Part shown: one piece after another, positions 32,999 to 41,706 of the stretch
How the letters are laid out: every line of letters begins with the position of its first letter
Numbering within the stretch: position 1 is the first letter of the stretch
DNA from: DAOUKH01 sp965261455
GTDB taxonomy: Bacteria; Chloroflexota; Dehalococcoidia; SHYB01
Length of the DNA stretch: 64,000 nucleotides
Reading direction: 5' to 3'
Assembly (NCBI GenBank): GCA_965261455.1
Contig: OZ253453.1
Span: 1,302,001 to 1,366,000 of the forward strand
The notes under the pieces: generated by a model
What the model saw: only the letters and a program-made list of their open reading frames with translations
Told to the model about the DNA's origin: nothing
Databases searched by the model: none
Made by a program: the position numbers and the translations under genes

Positions 32999-33397
32999 GA
33001 GTGCCCCTGCAGCCGCGTCGGCGATGTCCACGTCGACGCCGCCTCTGGCTCCACCGACTCCAACCGCTCCCACGACAATGCCGCCCTTCTTAAGAGGAAC
33101 CGCTCCAGCAGCCGCAACCATACCGCCCCCCGCTGCCTCCATGATCCCCTTCATGATAGGCGTTTCGGCGATCTTCTCTAGGGACTCCGTCCGGCCGCCG
33201 AACGCCGACGACAGCACCGCCTTTCCGATGGCGCCGTAGATTGAGGCCCAGACGCCCTCGTCCATCCGCCCAAATGCGATAAGCCGCCCGCCTGTGTCAA
33301 CGACGGCCACGCTGACCTCGAAGTCCAACTCCTGAGCCTTCTTGATGGCGGCCTCAATTACCCGATTCGCTTCGTCGAGAGTAAGGGACATGCACAA
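32996..33397 (-). CDS. GlcG/HbpS-like heme-degrading family protein
   Basis: 133 residues. MSLTLDEANRVIEAAIKKAQ, VSVAVVDTGGRLIAFGRMDE, FGGRTESLEKIAETPIMKG and VGAVGVGGARGGVDVDIADA form the compact family fold (VVD.GG.L.AF.RMD, VGAIGVSG). The family is found in catabolic clusters (glycolate, propanediol) and as heme-binding HbpS; its role here is unknown. Two starts (MCMSL) are 6 nt apart. A TAGAAT box lies at 33428-33423 on this strand. Its 3' end touches the methyltransferase pseudogene. Confidence 0.85.
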   Translation of the reverse strand: MCMSLTLDEANRVIEAAIKKAQELDFEVSVAVVDTGGRLIAFGRMDEGVWASIYGAIGKAVLSSAFGGRTESLEKIAETPIMKGIMEAAGGGMVAAAGAVPLKKGGIVVGAVGVGGARGGVDVDIADAAAGAL

Positions 33398-33683
33398 GCC
33401 TCCTCTGCACGCATGACGGCCAATTCTAGCAGATGCCCGTCGGTGTACGAGCGGGTAAAAGCGACCCCATAGCGCCGTGCGAGAATCTGGCGGACGGGTC
33501 GGTCCGGAATGACCCGCCGTTTCGCGCGCAGACAGTCGCCCGACCCGGGCTTCAACACACCGGCCCAGAATGAATTTCGGTTTGACAATGCCGCTTGGCG
33601 CCAGTACGGTGACCCGGCATTAACTTGATTGGAAACGCCCTCATGTCGAGCGTTCGGCATTCGAGCGTCGAAGGAGATCCTGA

Positions 33684-35465
33684 ATGAAGCTTCGTAGACA
33701 GTTCGTTGCTCTGACCGGGTTGGTAGTCCTCGTTGCGTTGGTTGTGGCTGCATGCGGCGGGGCGCAAGGCCCGGCAGGCCCCGCGGGAGCTCAAGGACCT
33801 GCGGGTGCTCAGGGGCCGGCGGGGCCTGAAGGGCCGGCAGGCTCCCAAGGACCGGCAGGGGGCGAAGCGCCGCAGCCGACGGCCATGCCCGCGCCGACGG
33901 CGACCGCAGTCCCGGTCCCAGCACCTACGCCAACGCCGAGCGCAATGGGCGTGCGGGGCGGCACGTTACCCATGCCTACCCTGGCAGCTGGCGGTAACTG
34001 GGACCCGCACATCGCCACCGGGCTTTTCGATCTCGTCAACTTCGCCCCGATCTATAGTTCGATCATCGAGTACAACCCCGAAACGGACGACGCGCTTGAC
34101 ATCCGCGGCGAGCTCGCGTCGGACTGGACCGTCAGCGACGACGGTATTACGTACACCTTCAACATCGTGACCGGCGTCCGCTTCATCGATGGCGAGACCC
34201 TGGACGCCAACGACGTCGTCTTTAGCCTGGACAGGATGGTCGAGAACGGGAGGAGAGCGGGGCAGTTCTCCTCCTACTTCGATAGCGCACGGGTCGTCGA
34301 CAACAACACCGTGGAAGTCACACTCCAGTTCGCGACCCCCTTGTTCATCAGCATCCTCGCGAACGAGTACGTCAAGGTGCTGCCGCAACACGTCGTGGAG
34401 GCAGGGACGGACGTCAACGTGGCCGTGAACGCCGTGGGGTCAGGACCCTTCGTCTTCGACAGCCTCGAGCAGGGTGTCTCCCTCAAGTACAGCCGAAACC
34501 CTGCCTACTTCAAGGACGGCCTACCCTATGTGGACGCCCTCGAGGTCTTCACTATCCCAACTTCCACCGGCACCGTGGCGGCATTCAGGACCGGTCAGGT
34601 CCTTGCCTGTTCGAGCGCCTTCTGCAACATTCCGAACCTCCAGGCCAAGGATCTCATAGAGACCCTTAGCGACTCGCATCAGGTCTTCTTTGCGGGCCCA
34701 ACCGGGTCGAGAGCATTGGCGATGAATGTGAATGTTGCCCCCTTCGACGATCCTCGTGTCCGGACTGCGCTGAACCTCGTGGTGCATCGCCAAGAGGTGA
34801 TCCAAATTCTCGGCGGGGAGTACCACATGGGCGGCCCCTTCCCGCCGGACTTCTTCTTCTCGAGCAGCACGGAAGAACTGGTCCAGCAGCCCGGCTACCG
34901 GGAAAGTTCGCCGGGAGTGAAGGACCAGCGCGACATTGATGAAGCTCGCCGCCTGATGCAGGAGGCTGGGGTCGAGGAGGGTCTGGAGATCACGCTCTAT
35001 GCCTACTCGGCCAACGACAATCAACAGACCGCCGAGGTCGTCGCATCCCAACTCAATGATGCGTTCGGTTGGAACGTGGGGGTTCAAGCCGGCGGCTTTG
35101 GCGAAATCCTAACGATCTACGCCCAAGGCTCGTTCCAGCTCGGCATCAGTTCGGAGTCCATGCTCATCGTGGATCCCGTCGTTGTTTTCGACGGACTGTA
35201 TCGGGAGAGTGGCACGCGCAACTACACGAAATGGCAGAGCGATGCCATTGAGGCGCTCTACCACGAGCAATTGTCCGGGACCAACGAGGAACGAGCGGCC
35301 ATCGTCAAGCAGGCCGAAGCCCTCTTGATTGGCGGCGATACGCATTGGGCTGGTCTCCTCTGGGAAGTAAGCGCCAACATCATCGATAACCGTGTCCAGA
35401 ACTTCCATGCTCCTGCGACATTGTTCCAGAACACGAAGCACGAGCACCTCTGGATCGAAGGTTAG
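33684..35465 (+). CDS. ABC transporter peptide-type substrate-binding lipoprotein with collagen-like linker
   Basis: 593 residues, family 5 solute-binding protein. The signal peptide ends VVAACGG (lipobox). Residues ~30-63 are eleven Gly-X-Y triplets (GPA, GAQ, GPE, GSQ), followed by a Pro/Ala/Thr stretch to ~90. The binding domain has LASDWTVSDDGITYTFNIVT, GVRFIDGETLDANDVVFSLD, VGSGPFVFDSLEQGVSLKYS and NVNVAPFDDPRVRTALNLVV. It leads a transporter operon with two permeases. Substrates of the family range from peptides to sugars and opines; here it may feed the downstream catabolic genes. Confidence 0.9.
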   Translation: MKLRRQFVALTGLVVLVALVVAACGGAQGPAGPAGAQGPAGAQGPAGPEGPAGSQGPAGGEAPQPTAMPAPTATAVPVPAPTPTPSAMGVRGGTLPMPTLAAGGNWDPHIATGLFDLVNFAPIYSSIIEYNPETDDALDIRGELASDWTVSDDGITYTFNIVTGVRFIDGETLDANDVVFSLDRMVENGRRAGQFSSYFDSARVVDNNTVEVTLQFATPLFISILANEYVKVLPQHVVEAGTDVNVAVNAVGSGPFVFDSLEQGVSLKYSRNPAYFKDGLPYVDALEVFTIPTSTGTVAAFRTGQVLACSSAFCNIPNLQAKDLIETLSDSHQVFFAGPTGSRALAMNVNVAPFDDPRVRTALNLVVHRQEVIQILGGEYHMGGPFPPDFFFSSSTEELVQQPGYRESSPGVKDQRDIDEARRLMQEAGVEEGLEITLYAYSANDNQQTAEVVASQLNDAFGWNVGVQAGGFGEILTIYAQGSFQLGISSESMLIVDPVVVFDGLYRESGTRNYTKWQSDAIEALYHEQLSGTNEERAAIVKQAEALLIGGDTHWAGLLWEVSANIIDNRVQNFHAPATLFQNTKHEHLWIEG

Positions 35466-35744
35466 AAGCGAACAGTTGATCCAGTCGCCCCCCGCGAAGC
35501 CGAGTATTCGGCCTCGCGGGGGGCAAAGTGTCCCGGCGGTGAGGCTCTTGGCGGGTTGGGCGGTCGATCCACGGTCCGATCTCGATGCACATTCCCCGCT
35601 GACGGACGAAGACCACTCGAAGTCTCCGAATGGTGACACCGGCCCAGCGAGCGTAGCCAACGGACCCGCGGTTCAGGGGGATCCCGACCCGCATTCTTTC
35701 CGCAGCGGGTACGTCGAGGGCCCCCGGGGTGAGGATAGGGGCTA

Positions 35745-36704
35745 ATGAGCACCTATATTCTCAGGCGCCTGTTGCAGTTCGTACCGGTCTTGCTCGGTGT
35801 CTCAATCGTCATATTCGTCTTGATGCGGATTGTCCCCGGCGACGTAGCTGTCGCCATCTTGGCCGGCCCGGACGGCTCGGGATCGGTCAATCCCGCCGCT
35901 TTGGAGGAGTTGCGGGAGAAGCTGGGGCTCAACCGGTCGCTGCCCGCGCAATACGTGGACTGGATCTGGGGCTTCCTCCGGGGAGATTGGGGGGATTCCT
36001 ACCGCAGCAACGCTTCCATCCTCTCCGAGATTCGAACGCGGCTCCCACTGACGTTCGAGATGGCCACGCTGACCGTCGCCATCTCGCTCCTCATTGGGCT
36101 TCCTTCGGGCATCATCATGGCGATCCGGCAGAACACGTGGATCGACTATTTGGCGAGGATCCTGAGCATCGGGGGCCTCACCATGCCGACGTTTTGGGTG
36201 GCAACGTTGATGCTGCTGATCATGGTGGTCTGGTTCGGGTGGAGTCCCCCGCTGGACTACCAACACTTCTGGAACAATCCCTGGAAGAACATCCAGCAGG
36301 TTATCTGGGGCGCTCTCGCCATGGGCTACCTGTTCGCCGCAATCTTCGCCAGGATGACGCGGTCGGCATTGCTCGAAGTGCTCCGGCAGGACTACGTGCG
36401 GACGGCGTGGTCCAAGGGTCTCTCCGAACGCACGGTAGTCGTGCGGCATGCGCTGAAGAACTCCCTCTTGCCCATTGTTACCATCGTGGGCGTGCAATAC
36501 GCGACGCTCCTCGGCGGCACCGTCATCATGGAGCGCATATGGAACCTTCCCGGCCTCGGCTCAAGCCTCGTGGACGCCGTCGACTCGAGAGACATCGTCG
36601 TCGTCCAGGACATCGTGCTCGTGTTCGCGGTCATCGTTCTGCTTGTCAACCTAGCGGTCGACATCATGTATGCGTGGCTGGATCCGAGAGTTCGTTACGG
36701 CTAG
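35745..36704 (+). CDS. ABC transporter permease, DppB/OppB type
   Basis: 319 residues, six hydrophobic segments. STYILRRLLQFVPVLLGVSI with VLMRIVPGD is the conserved start; the EAA-like coupling loop reads RQDYVRTAWSKGLSERTVVV, then RHALKNSLLPIVTIVG. It ends VDIMYAWLDPRVRYG, typical of this permease. Start at ATG 35745 after GGATAGGGG. It follows the binding protein by 279 nt and precedes its partner permease by 48 nt. Confidence 0.93.
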   Translation: MSTYILRRLLQFVPVLLGVSIVIFVLMRIVPGDVAVAILAGPDGSGSVNPAALEELREKLGLNRSLPAQYVDWIWGFLRGDWGDSYRSNASILSEIRTRLPLTFEMATLTVAISLLIGLPSGIIMAIRQNTWIDYLARILSIGGLTMPTFWVATLMLLIMVVWFGWSPPLDYQHFWNNPWKNIQQVIWGALAMGYLFAAIFARMTRSALLEVLRQDYVRTAWSKGLSERTVVVRHALKNSLLPIVTIVGVQYATLLGGTVIMERIWNLPGLGSSLVDAVDSRDIVVVQDIVLVFAVIVLLVNLAVDIMYAWLDPRVRYG

Positions 36705-36752
36705 GTCACGGTGAGCCCAAGGCAACCTCACCTCCCGGTAGTCCACGAGTAG

Positions 36753-37670
36753 ATGACTTCGCACGGCAACACACCAAGTCCGGCACTGCGAAGCTTGTCG
36801 TCTGCCGGCGCCTCCACGCTTCGCCGAGCGTGGAGGGTGCTCGTCACGTTTTGCAAGGCCCAGCCCATGGGGGCTGTCGGGCTTTTCTTCATTGCCCTCA
36901 TGGCCTTTCTCGCTATCTTCGGTCCACTGATCGTCCCCAAGGACCCTTTGGACATCAACGCCGGGAGCACATTTCAGGGGCCGGAATGGTACAAAGGCTT
37001 CGTCCTCGGGGCCGACCATCTTGGGCGCGACAACCTGAGCCGAATCATCATCGGATCAAGATCGTCCATCAGCATCGCCGTCATTTCAGTGGTTTCGGGA
37101 ACGCTCGTCGGTGTCGTAGTAGGGCTGATCAGCGGGTTCTACGCCGATTGGCGTGACGCGGTGCTCCAGCGCCTCATCGACGTGATGCTCTCTTTTCCCA
37201 TCCTGGTCCTCGCCCTGGCGATCGTCGCGGTCTTAGGGAAATCTCAACAGAACGTCATCATCGCCATCGCGGTCATCCAGGTGCCAATCACGGCCAGGGT
37301 GGTCCGGTCGGTAGCGCTCTCCATCAGATCTATGGAGTTTGTAACGGCGAGCCGGGCGCTCGGAGCTGCCGATGCCCGCATTCTGATTCGGCATATCGCT
37401 CCCCAGACCTTCGCTCCGGTGATGATCGTCTCTACGTCATTCTTGGGGTTGGCCATCATCATCGAAGCGTCCCTTTCCTATCTCGGGTTAGGCACACCCC
37501 CGCCCAACCCTTCGTGGGGGGCGATGCTGGCAGGGCCGACGCTCCAAAACGTCGAACGAGCGCCTTGGAACGCGGTCTTCCCAGGGATTGCGTTGACGCT
37601 GACGGTGTTTGGCTTCAACCTGCTCGGCGACGCTTTGCGCGACACGCTCGACCCGAGGCTCCGGAGATAG
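36753..37670 (+). CDS. ABC transporter permease, DppC/OppC type
   Basis: 305 residues with an N-terminal cytosolic stretch, first helix near 36-58, FVLGADHLGRDNLSRIIIGS (family signature), six hydrophobic segments and the coupling loop FVTASRALGAADARILIRHI. Ends LLGDALRDTLDPRLRR. Partner of the upstream DppB-type permease. No ATPase gene (DppD/DppF) follows within the window; a cupin gene lies convergently 12 nt downstream, so ATPases must be encoded elsewhere. Confidence 0.92.
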   Translation: MTSHGNTPSPALRSLSSAGASTLRRAWRVLVTFCKAQPMGAVGLFFIALMAFLAIFGPLIVPKDPLDINAGSTFQGPEWYKGFVLGADHLGRDNLSRIIIGSRSSISIAVISVVSGTLVGVVVGLISGFYADWRDAVLQRLIDVMLSFPILVLALAIVAVLGKSQQNVIIAIAVIQVPITARVVRSVALSIRSMEFVTASRALGAADARILIRHIAPQTFAPVMIVSTSFLGLAIIIEASLSYLGLGTPPPNPSWGAMLAGPTLQNVERAPWNAVFPGIALTLTVFGFNLLGDALRDTLDPRLRR

Positions 37671-37682
37671 CCGGGCGATCAC

Positions 37683-38048
37683 CTATGGTTCCAGCGTCAT
37701 GAACAGGGCGATGCGAGGCTCGTCGCCGACGCCTCTCGTAACGTGCCCTTCCCCCTCGAGATCCTCTCCCAGGATGATGTCTCCGGGGCCAAATCGCTCC
37801 TTCACGCCGTGCGCCACTTCGATCTCGATGCGGCCCTGCAGAAGCACGACGTAGGTGCGCGCCGGAGCGGTGTGAAACTGCTCGGAGATATGAGCCCGGC
37901 CGGCCGCGGTGGACCTCCGCAGCATCACGGTCTTCGCCTTGATCTCCGGCAGGTCCTCGAAGCCTTCATCGCCCAGTTGAAAGTCGAGAGGGATGTCATC
38001 GAAATGGGAACGACCATCGGGTCCCGTATAGATTCGCCTCGCGCGCAT
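37683..38048 (-). CDS. Small cupin-domain protein
   Basis: 121 residues. EQFHTAPARTYVVLLQGRIE and IEVAHGVKERFGPGDIILGE, then GHVTRG, give a single cupin barrel. The metal-binding first motif is partial (FHTAP...Y in place of HxH) while GD...H is kept. Function is unknown. It is probably co-transcribed with the two luciferase-like oxidoreductases upstream on the same strand. Confidence 0.8.
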   Translation of the reverse strand: MRARRIYTGPDGRSHFDDIPLDFQLGDEGFEDLPEIKAKTVMLRRSTAAGRAHISEQFHTAPARTYVVLLQGRIEIEVAHGVKERFGPGDIILGEDLEGEGHVTRGVGDEPRIALFMTLEP

Positions 38049-38062
38049 GTCTCCTCCGTTCC

Positions 38063-38989
38063 TTAGTCGAATGCCGGCTTGACTTCCTCCGCGAAGGCCT
38101 GGACCGCATCCCAGTCGAACGGCGCCCGGATCCCCAGGGTCAGCGTGTCCGCTCCGGCTTCGGCGAACTCGGCAACCTGATCGACCGCCTCGCTCGGGGA
38201 CCCGACAATTGCTCCGCCCTCGAGATATGGAGCCGCGTCGATCAGGTCGCGGTAGGCTTCCCTAGCCCGCTGAGAGCCCTGCCTGTCTGCCGCCATGTAG
38301 AAGCCGACGTTGATGCTCCGCTCTACCTCTCTCGGGTCCCGTCGCGCGGCCTCACAAGCCAGGTCGACGACACGATTCTTCCGTTGGAAAGCTGCTGCTG
38401 AAACAAAGGATGCGTTCCACCCGTCCGCTAGCCGCGCCGCCATCGGCAGCGTACGACGCTCGCCCATCCCCCCTATCCAGAGCGGCAGTCTGGCCTGGAC
38501 TGGCTTCGGTTCGCATCGAGCGGCCTCGACCTGGAAGTGCTTGCCGAGAAACGTCGTTTGGTCCTGCGTCAGCATCGCCCGAACGATCTGGACGCTCTCC
38601 TCGAGGATGTCTAGCCTGACGCCCGCTCCGGGGAAGTGGAAGCCGTAGGCCGCGTACTCCTCCGCGTTCCATCCGGCACCCAGGCCGAGGGTGACTCGGC
38701 CCCCGCTGACGTGGTCGATGGTCGCCGCCATCTTCGCCAGTACGGTTGGCGGCCGGTAGCCGGCGCAGAACACCAGACACCCCACCCGGACCTTGCTGGT
38801 CTTCGCCGCCAGGGCTGCCATCGTTGAGACAGACTCATAGACCGGAGTTCGACCATCGCGATAGGGCACCTCAAGGAAGTGGTCCCAGATGGAGACCCAG
38901 TCGAAGCCGAGGTCCTCCGCCATGCCCCAGAGGCGCACCAACTCTTCGAAGGTGCAGTCCTGCTGGCCGACGTGCAAGCCTATCTTCAT
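38063..38989 (-). CDS. LLM-class oxidoreductase (F420- or FMN-dependent)
   Basis: 308 residues, bacterial luciferase-like TIM barrel. MKIGLHVGQQDCTFEELVRL, DLGFDWVSIWDHFLEVPY, IDHVSGGRVTLGLGAGWNAE and RLPLWIGGMGERRTLPMAAR are the family landmarks. The DHVSGGRVTLGLGAGW block is typical of F420-dependent members. Substrate unknown. It lies between the cupin gene and a second LLM gene in one orientation, suggesting a small oxidative module. Confidence 0.88.
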   Translation of the reverse strand: MKIGLHVGQQDCTFEELVRLWGMAEDLGFDWVSIWDHFLEVPYRDGRTPVYESVSTMAALAAKTSKVRVGCLVFCAGYRPPTVLAKMAATIDHVSGGRVTLGLGAGWNAEEYAAYGFHFPGAGVRLDILEESVQIVRAMLTQDQTTFLGKHFQVEAARCEPKPVQARLPLWIGGMGERRTLPMAARLADGWNASFVSAAAFQRKNRVVDLACEAARRDPREVERSINVGFYMAADRQGSQRAREAYRDLIDAAPYLEGGAIVGSPSEAVDQVAEFAEAGADTLTLGIRAPFDWDAVQAFAEEVKPAFD

Positions 38990-39023
38990 GCGACTCGCTG
39001 GCAGGGGCGCTCACCCCGCTGGA

Positions 39024-40079
39024 TCAGCTCGCCGCCTCGATTGCGGCGAGCACGGACTGAACGTACTCCTTCTCGATGAACGGGATAGTCCCCGGCGACC
39101 AGTTATGCAGGCCGGTGGGGAAGGGGTAGAGGATAGGGTAGTCTACGCCGGCCTCCCGGAACGCCGCCACCCTGCGAGGGATCTCGTCGAACCCGGCGGC
39201 TACCGAGAGCGTTTCGAGCATGGCGTCCGAGACGTGTTCGCTCGCCGCGGCCGGGTCGCTACGGCCCCACGCCTGCTCGAATCCTGCGGTCTCCTCAGGG
39301 AAGCCGAGCTTCCCCATGTGTCTTCGGTAGTCGTCCACACTTCCGTGGAAGGCGATGGTGTCCATCATCTCCCGCCTGGCTCGAGCCTCGTCTCGGTGGG
39401 AGTTGCAGATGATGAAACATGCCAACTCGATTTCGGCCGGATCGCGGCCGGCGGCCGCGGCTCCTTCGGCGATGGCCTGCCTTACGCGAGCAACGTGTTC
39501 CAGGGTCGTCATGTGCAGCACGACGCCGTCCGCCACCTCGCCGGCGATGCGGGCCATCTGCAGCCCTCGTACGCCCAGGTAGACGGGGACCCGCCACGGG
39601 GCCCCTTCGCCCCGAAGCCGGAGGCCATCCGAGGAGTAGGCTTTGCCCTGGTACTGCACGGTCTCGCCGGCCAGCGCCCGGCGAATGATCGTGGCGTAGT
39701 CCCGCACGCGATTCATGGGCATCTCCATCGGTATCGAGTGAAAGCCCTCGATCAAGCGCGGGTGACTGCTCCCGAGGCCGAGGATGAATCGTCCCCCGCT
39801 CACATGGTGCAACGTCAGGGCGCCCATTGCCAGCACGGCCGGCGAGCGCGTGTAGACGTTGGCGACCGCGGTGCCCAGCTCGATGCGTTCAGTCTGCGCG
39901 GCAACCGCTGAGAGGTAGGCGAGGGCATTCCAGTCGCGGTCTTCGTGCAGCCAGAGCCCGGAAAACCCACGGTCCAGCGCCTCCCGGGCGATGCCCACGG
40001 TCTTGGCCAGCGGGAGAGGCGCGTCGATCTGTATTCCTATTCGCAATCTATACGCTCCCGCTACACCGTAGTCAGACAC
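39024..40079 (-). CDS. LLM-class oxidoreductase (5,10-methylene-H4MPT reductase-like)
   Basis: 351 residues. LRIGIQIDAPLPLAKTVGIA, GFSGLWLHEDRDWNALAYLS, LHHVSGGRFILGLGSSHPRL and WRVPVYLGVRGLQMARIAGE, then VADGVVL, are typical of the Mer-like F420 branch. A relative but not a duplicate of the preceding LLM gene. The start could be the internal LRIGIQ region, but the ATG at 40079 is retained. Its upstream neighbour is an amidohydrolase 65 nt away on the same strand. Confidence 0.87.
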   Translation of the reverse strand: MSDYGVAGAYRLRIGIQIDAPLPLAKTVGIAREALDRGFSGLWLHEDRDWNALAYLSAVAAQTERIELGTAVANVYTRSPAVLAMGALTLHHVSGGRFILGLGSSHPRLIEGFHSIPMEMPMNRVRDYATIIRRALAGETVQYQGKAYSSDGLRLRGEGAPWRVPVYLGVRGLQMARIAGEVADGVVLHMTTLEHVARVRQAIAEGAAAAGRDPAEIELACFIICNSHRDEARARREMMDTIAFHGSVDDYRRHMGKLGFPEETAGFEQAWGRSDPAAASEHVSDAMLETLSVAAGFDEIPRRVAAFREAGVDYPILYPFPTGLHNWSPGTIPFIEKEYVQSVLAAIEAAS

Positions 40080-40144
40080 GGTCCGCGAAGATCGGCCACG
40101 CCTTCCCAGTCCGGCGTGCGCGGAGCCTCCTCGCCGGGCGGGGA

Positions 40145-41380
40145 CTACGCTGGTGCGAGGTTGGCCTCGTTCCCAGGCCGATGAAAAGCTTGTTGGGCGG
40201 CCGCGCCTGCTTGCTTCTCGTTTGACGGCGCCACTTGCTCGAGATCGAAGCCGAAGACCTTAGCCGCGTTAGTGGCGGTGGCCCTCTTCCTTTCGTCTTC
40301 GGAGGCGTCGGCGAACATCCGGTCGAGAAACTCCATGGACTTGGGCCAGACCGATTCGGCATGGGGAAAGTCGCTGCCCCACATCATGCTGTCCACGCCG
40401 ATCTTGTGGCGGAACTCGACGCCGGTCTTGTCCTCCGTGAAGGTGGCGAACATGTTGCGGCGCCAGAAATCGCTCGGGATCAGGCCTGATTTGGACCTCC
40501 AGCCCTTGGTGAACACGTCGCGCTCGCGATAGGTGAAGTCCATGTTGTCGAGCCAGAAGGGGACCCACGCCATCTCGTGCTCGATGGAGCCCATCTTCAG
40601 GCCCGGGTAGCGGTCGAAGACCCCGGCGAAGACGATGTCGCTAAGGGAGAGGCGCACCCAGTAGTCATAGGTCGTTCGCATCGAAGGCGGTATCTCGACC
40701 TGGTTCGTGGTGAGCACCTCCCCGGCTGCACGCACCCGATTCGTGCCGACGTGCAGGCACAGGGGCATCTCCAGGTCCTGGGCGGTCCACCAGAATCGCT
40801 CGTGGATGGGGTCGCGATACGGCCTGTCGTCCCCGGGGTGGACCGGGATCAAGGCGCCGGCCAAACCCAGCTTCTTGCAGCGCTCGAGCTCTTCGCATGC
40901 CTCAAGCACGTTGTCAACATTGATACACGCGAGCCCTTTAAGACGCTCGGGCTGCGCGCTGACGAATTCGGCGATCCAATCGTTGTAGGTGCCGAGCACT
41001 GCGGACATGAGGGCGCTGTCAGCGATGCGCCACCATCCAAGCCCGACGCTTGGGAGCAAGACGGCTCCCCAGATGCCGTCTTCAGCCAGAGCCTCGACGT
41101 ACAGGTTCGGCTCGTAGGTGGATCGATCGATCTCGGGCCAGCGCGTCATCCAGTCGATCTTGGCGGGGTCATCGAATCGCACGCCGTTCTGCACCGTGGC
41201 GCCCAGTGGCGCGCTGAGGTTGCCTTCGACGAACCACGCGTGATGCGCGATCCCGTCCTCGTTCTTGGTGATCTTCAGCTCCGGCGCCCGGTCCCGGAAC
41301 CGGAAGTCGATCCGTTCTTCCCAGAGGTCCGGCGGCTCCACGATGTGCGTGTCTGCCGATATGATCTTGTAGTCAGTCAT
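40145..41380 (-). CDS. ACMSD-like amidohydrolase, paralog 1
   Basis: 411 residues of the amidohydrolase-2 family: KIISADTHIVEPPDLWEERI at the start, CLHVGTNRVRAAGE mid-protein, GVFDRYPGLKMGSIEHEMAW and MMWGSDFPHAESVWPKSM near the end, with the catalytic Asp in SDFPH. The first metal motif is DTH rather than HxH. The C-terminal ~30 residues (Gln/Ala-rich) extend beyond the other five copies. ACMSD relatives decarboxylate aromatic or muconic acids non-oxidatively; substrate here is unknown. Confidence 0.88.
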   Translation of the reverse strand: MTDYKIISADTHIVEPPDLWEERIDFRFRDRAPELKITKNEDGIAHHAWFVEGNLSAPLGATVQNGVRFDDPAKIDWMTRWPEIDRSTYEPNLYVEALAEDGIWGAVLLPSVGLGWWRIADSALMSAVLGTYNDWIAEFVSAQPERLKGLACINVDNVLEACEELERCKKLGLAGALIPVHPGDDRPYRDPIHERFWWTAQDLEMPLCLHVGTNRVRAAGEVLTTNQVEIPPSMRTTYDYWVRLSLSDIVFAGVFDRYPGLKMGSIEHEMAWVPFWLDNMDFTYRERDVFTKGWRSKSGLIPSDFWRRNMFATFTEDKTGVEFRHKIGVDSMMWGSDFPHAESVWPKSMEFLDRMFADASEDERKRATATNAAKVFGFDLEQVAPSNEKQAGAAAQQAFHRPGNEANLAPA

Positions 41381-41706
41381 CCGTCCCCTCCGCGACCGTC
41401 ACTGTCCCCAGGATGTTGGTGTAAGGCTCGAGCGTCCACCTAGCAGAACGCTTGGGCCGCGCTCTGCTATTCCTCTATCGAGAGGTGCCCGTGATGCACG
41501 TTTTGAACAGCCTGATGCTCCGTTGAAGTCACCGCCCGCCCAGTGCGTATCCTTATTGACTACCCTAGCTTTGTCAACGCCACCAGGGTTTACTAGCGCG
41601 AACCGGGGCTGCCTTGGTGAGCGATAAAGGCGACGGCAGCGTGCCATCGATAAAGGCGTCGTGCGTGGGAGAGTAACGGCGCCCGAGGCTCGCCCGCGCC
41701 GGTGAC
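41381..41706. other. Intergenic, nothing recognised
   Basis: About 325 bp between two reverse-strand genes. TTGACTACC and TTTGTCAACGCC near 41556-41581 form a loose inverted pair. No terminator, RNA or gene is evident. Confidence 0.4.
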
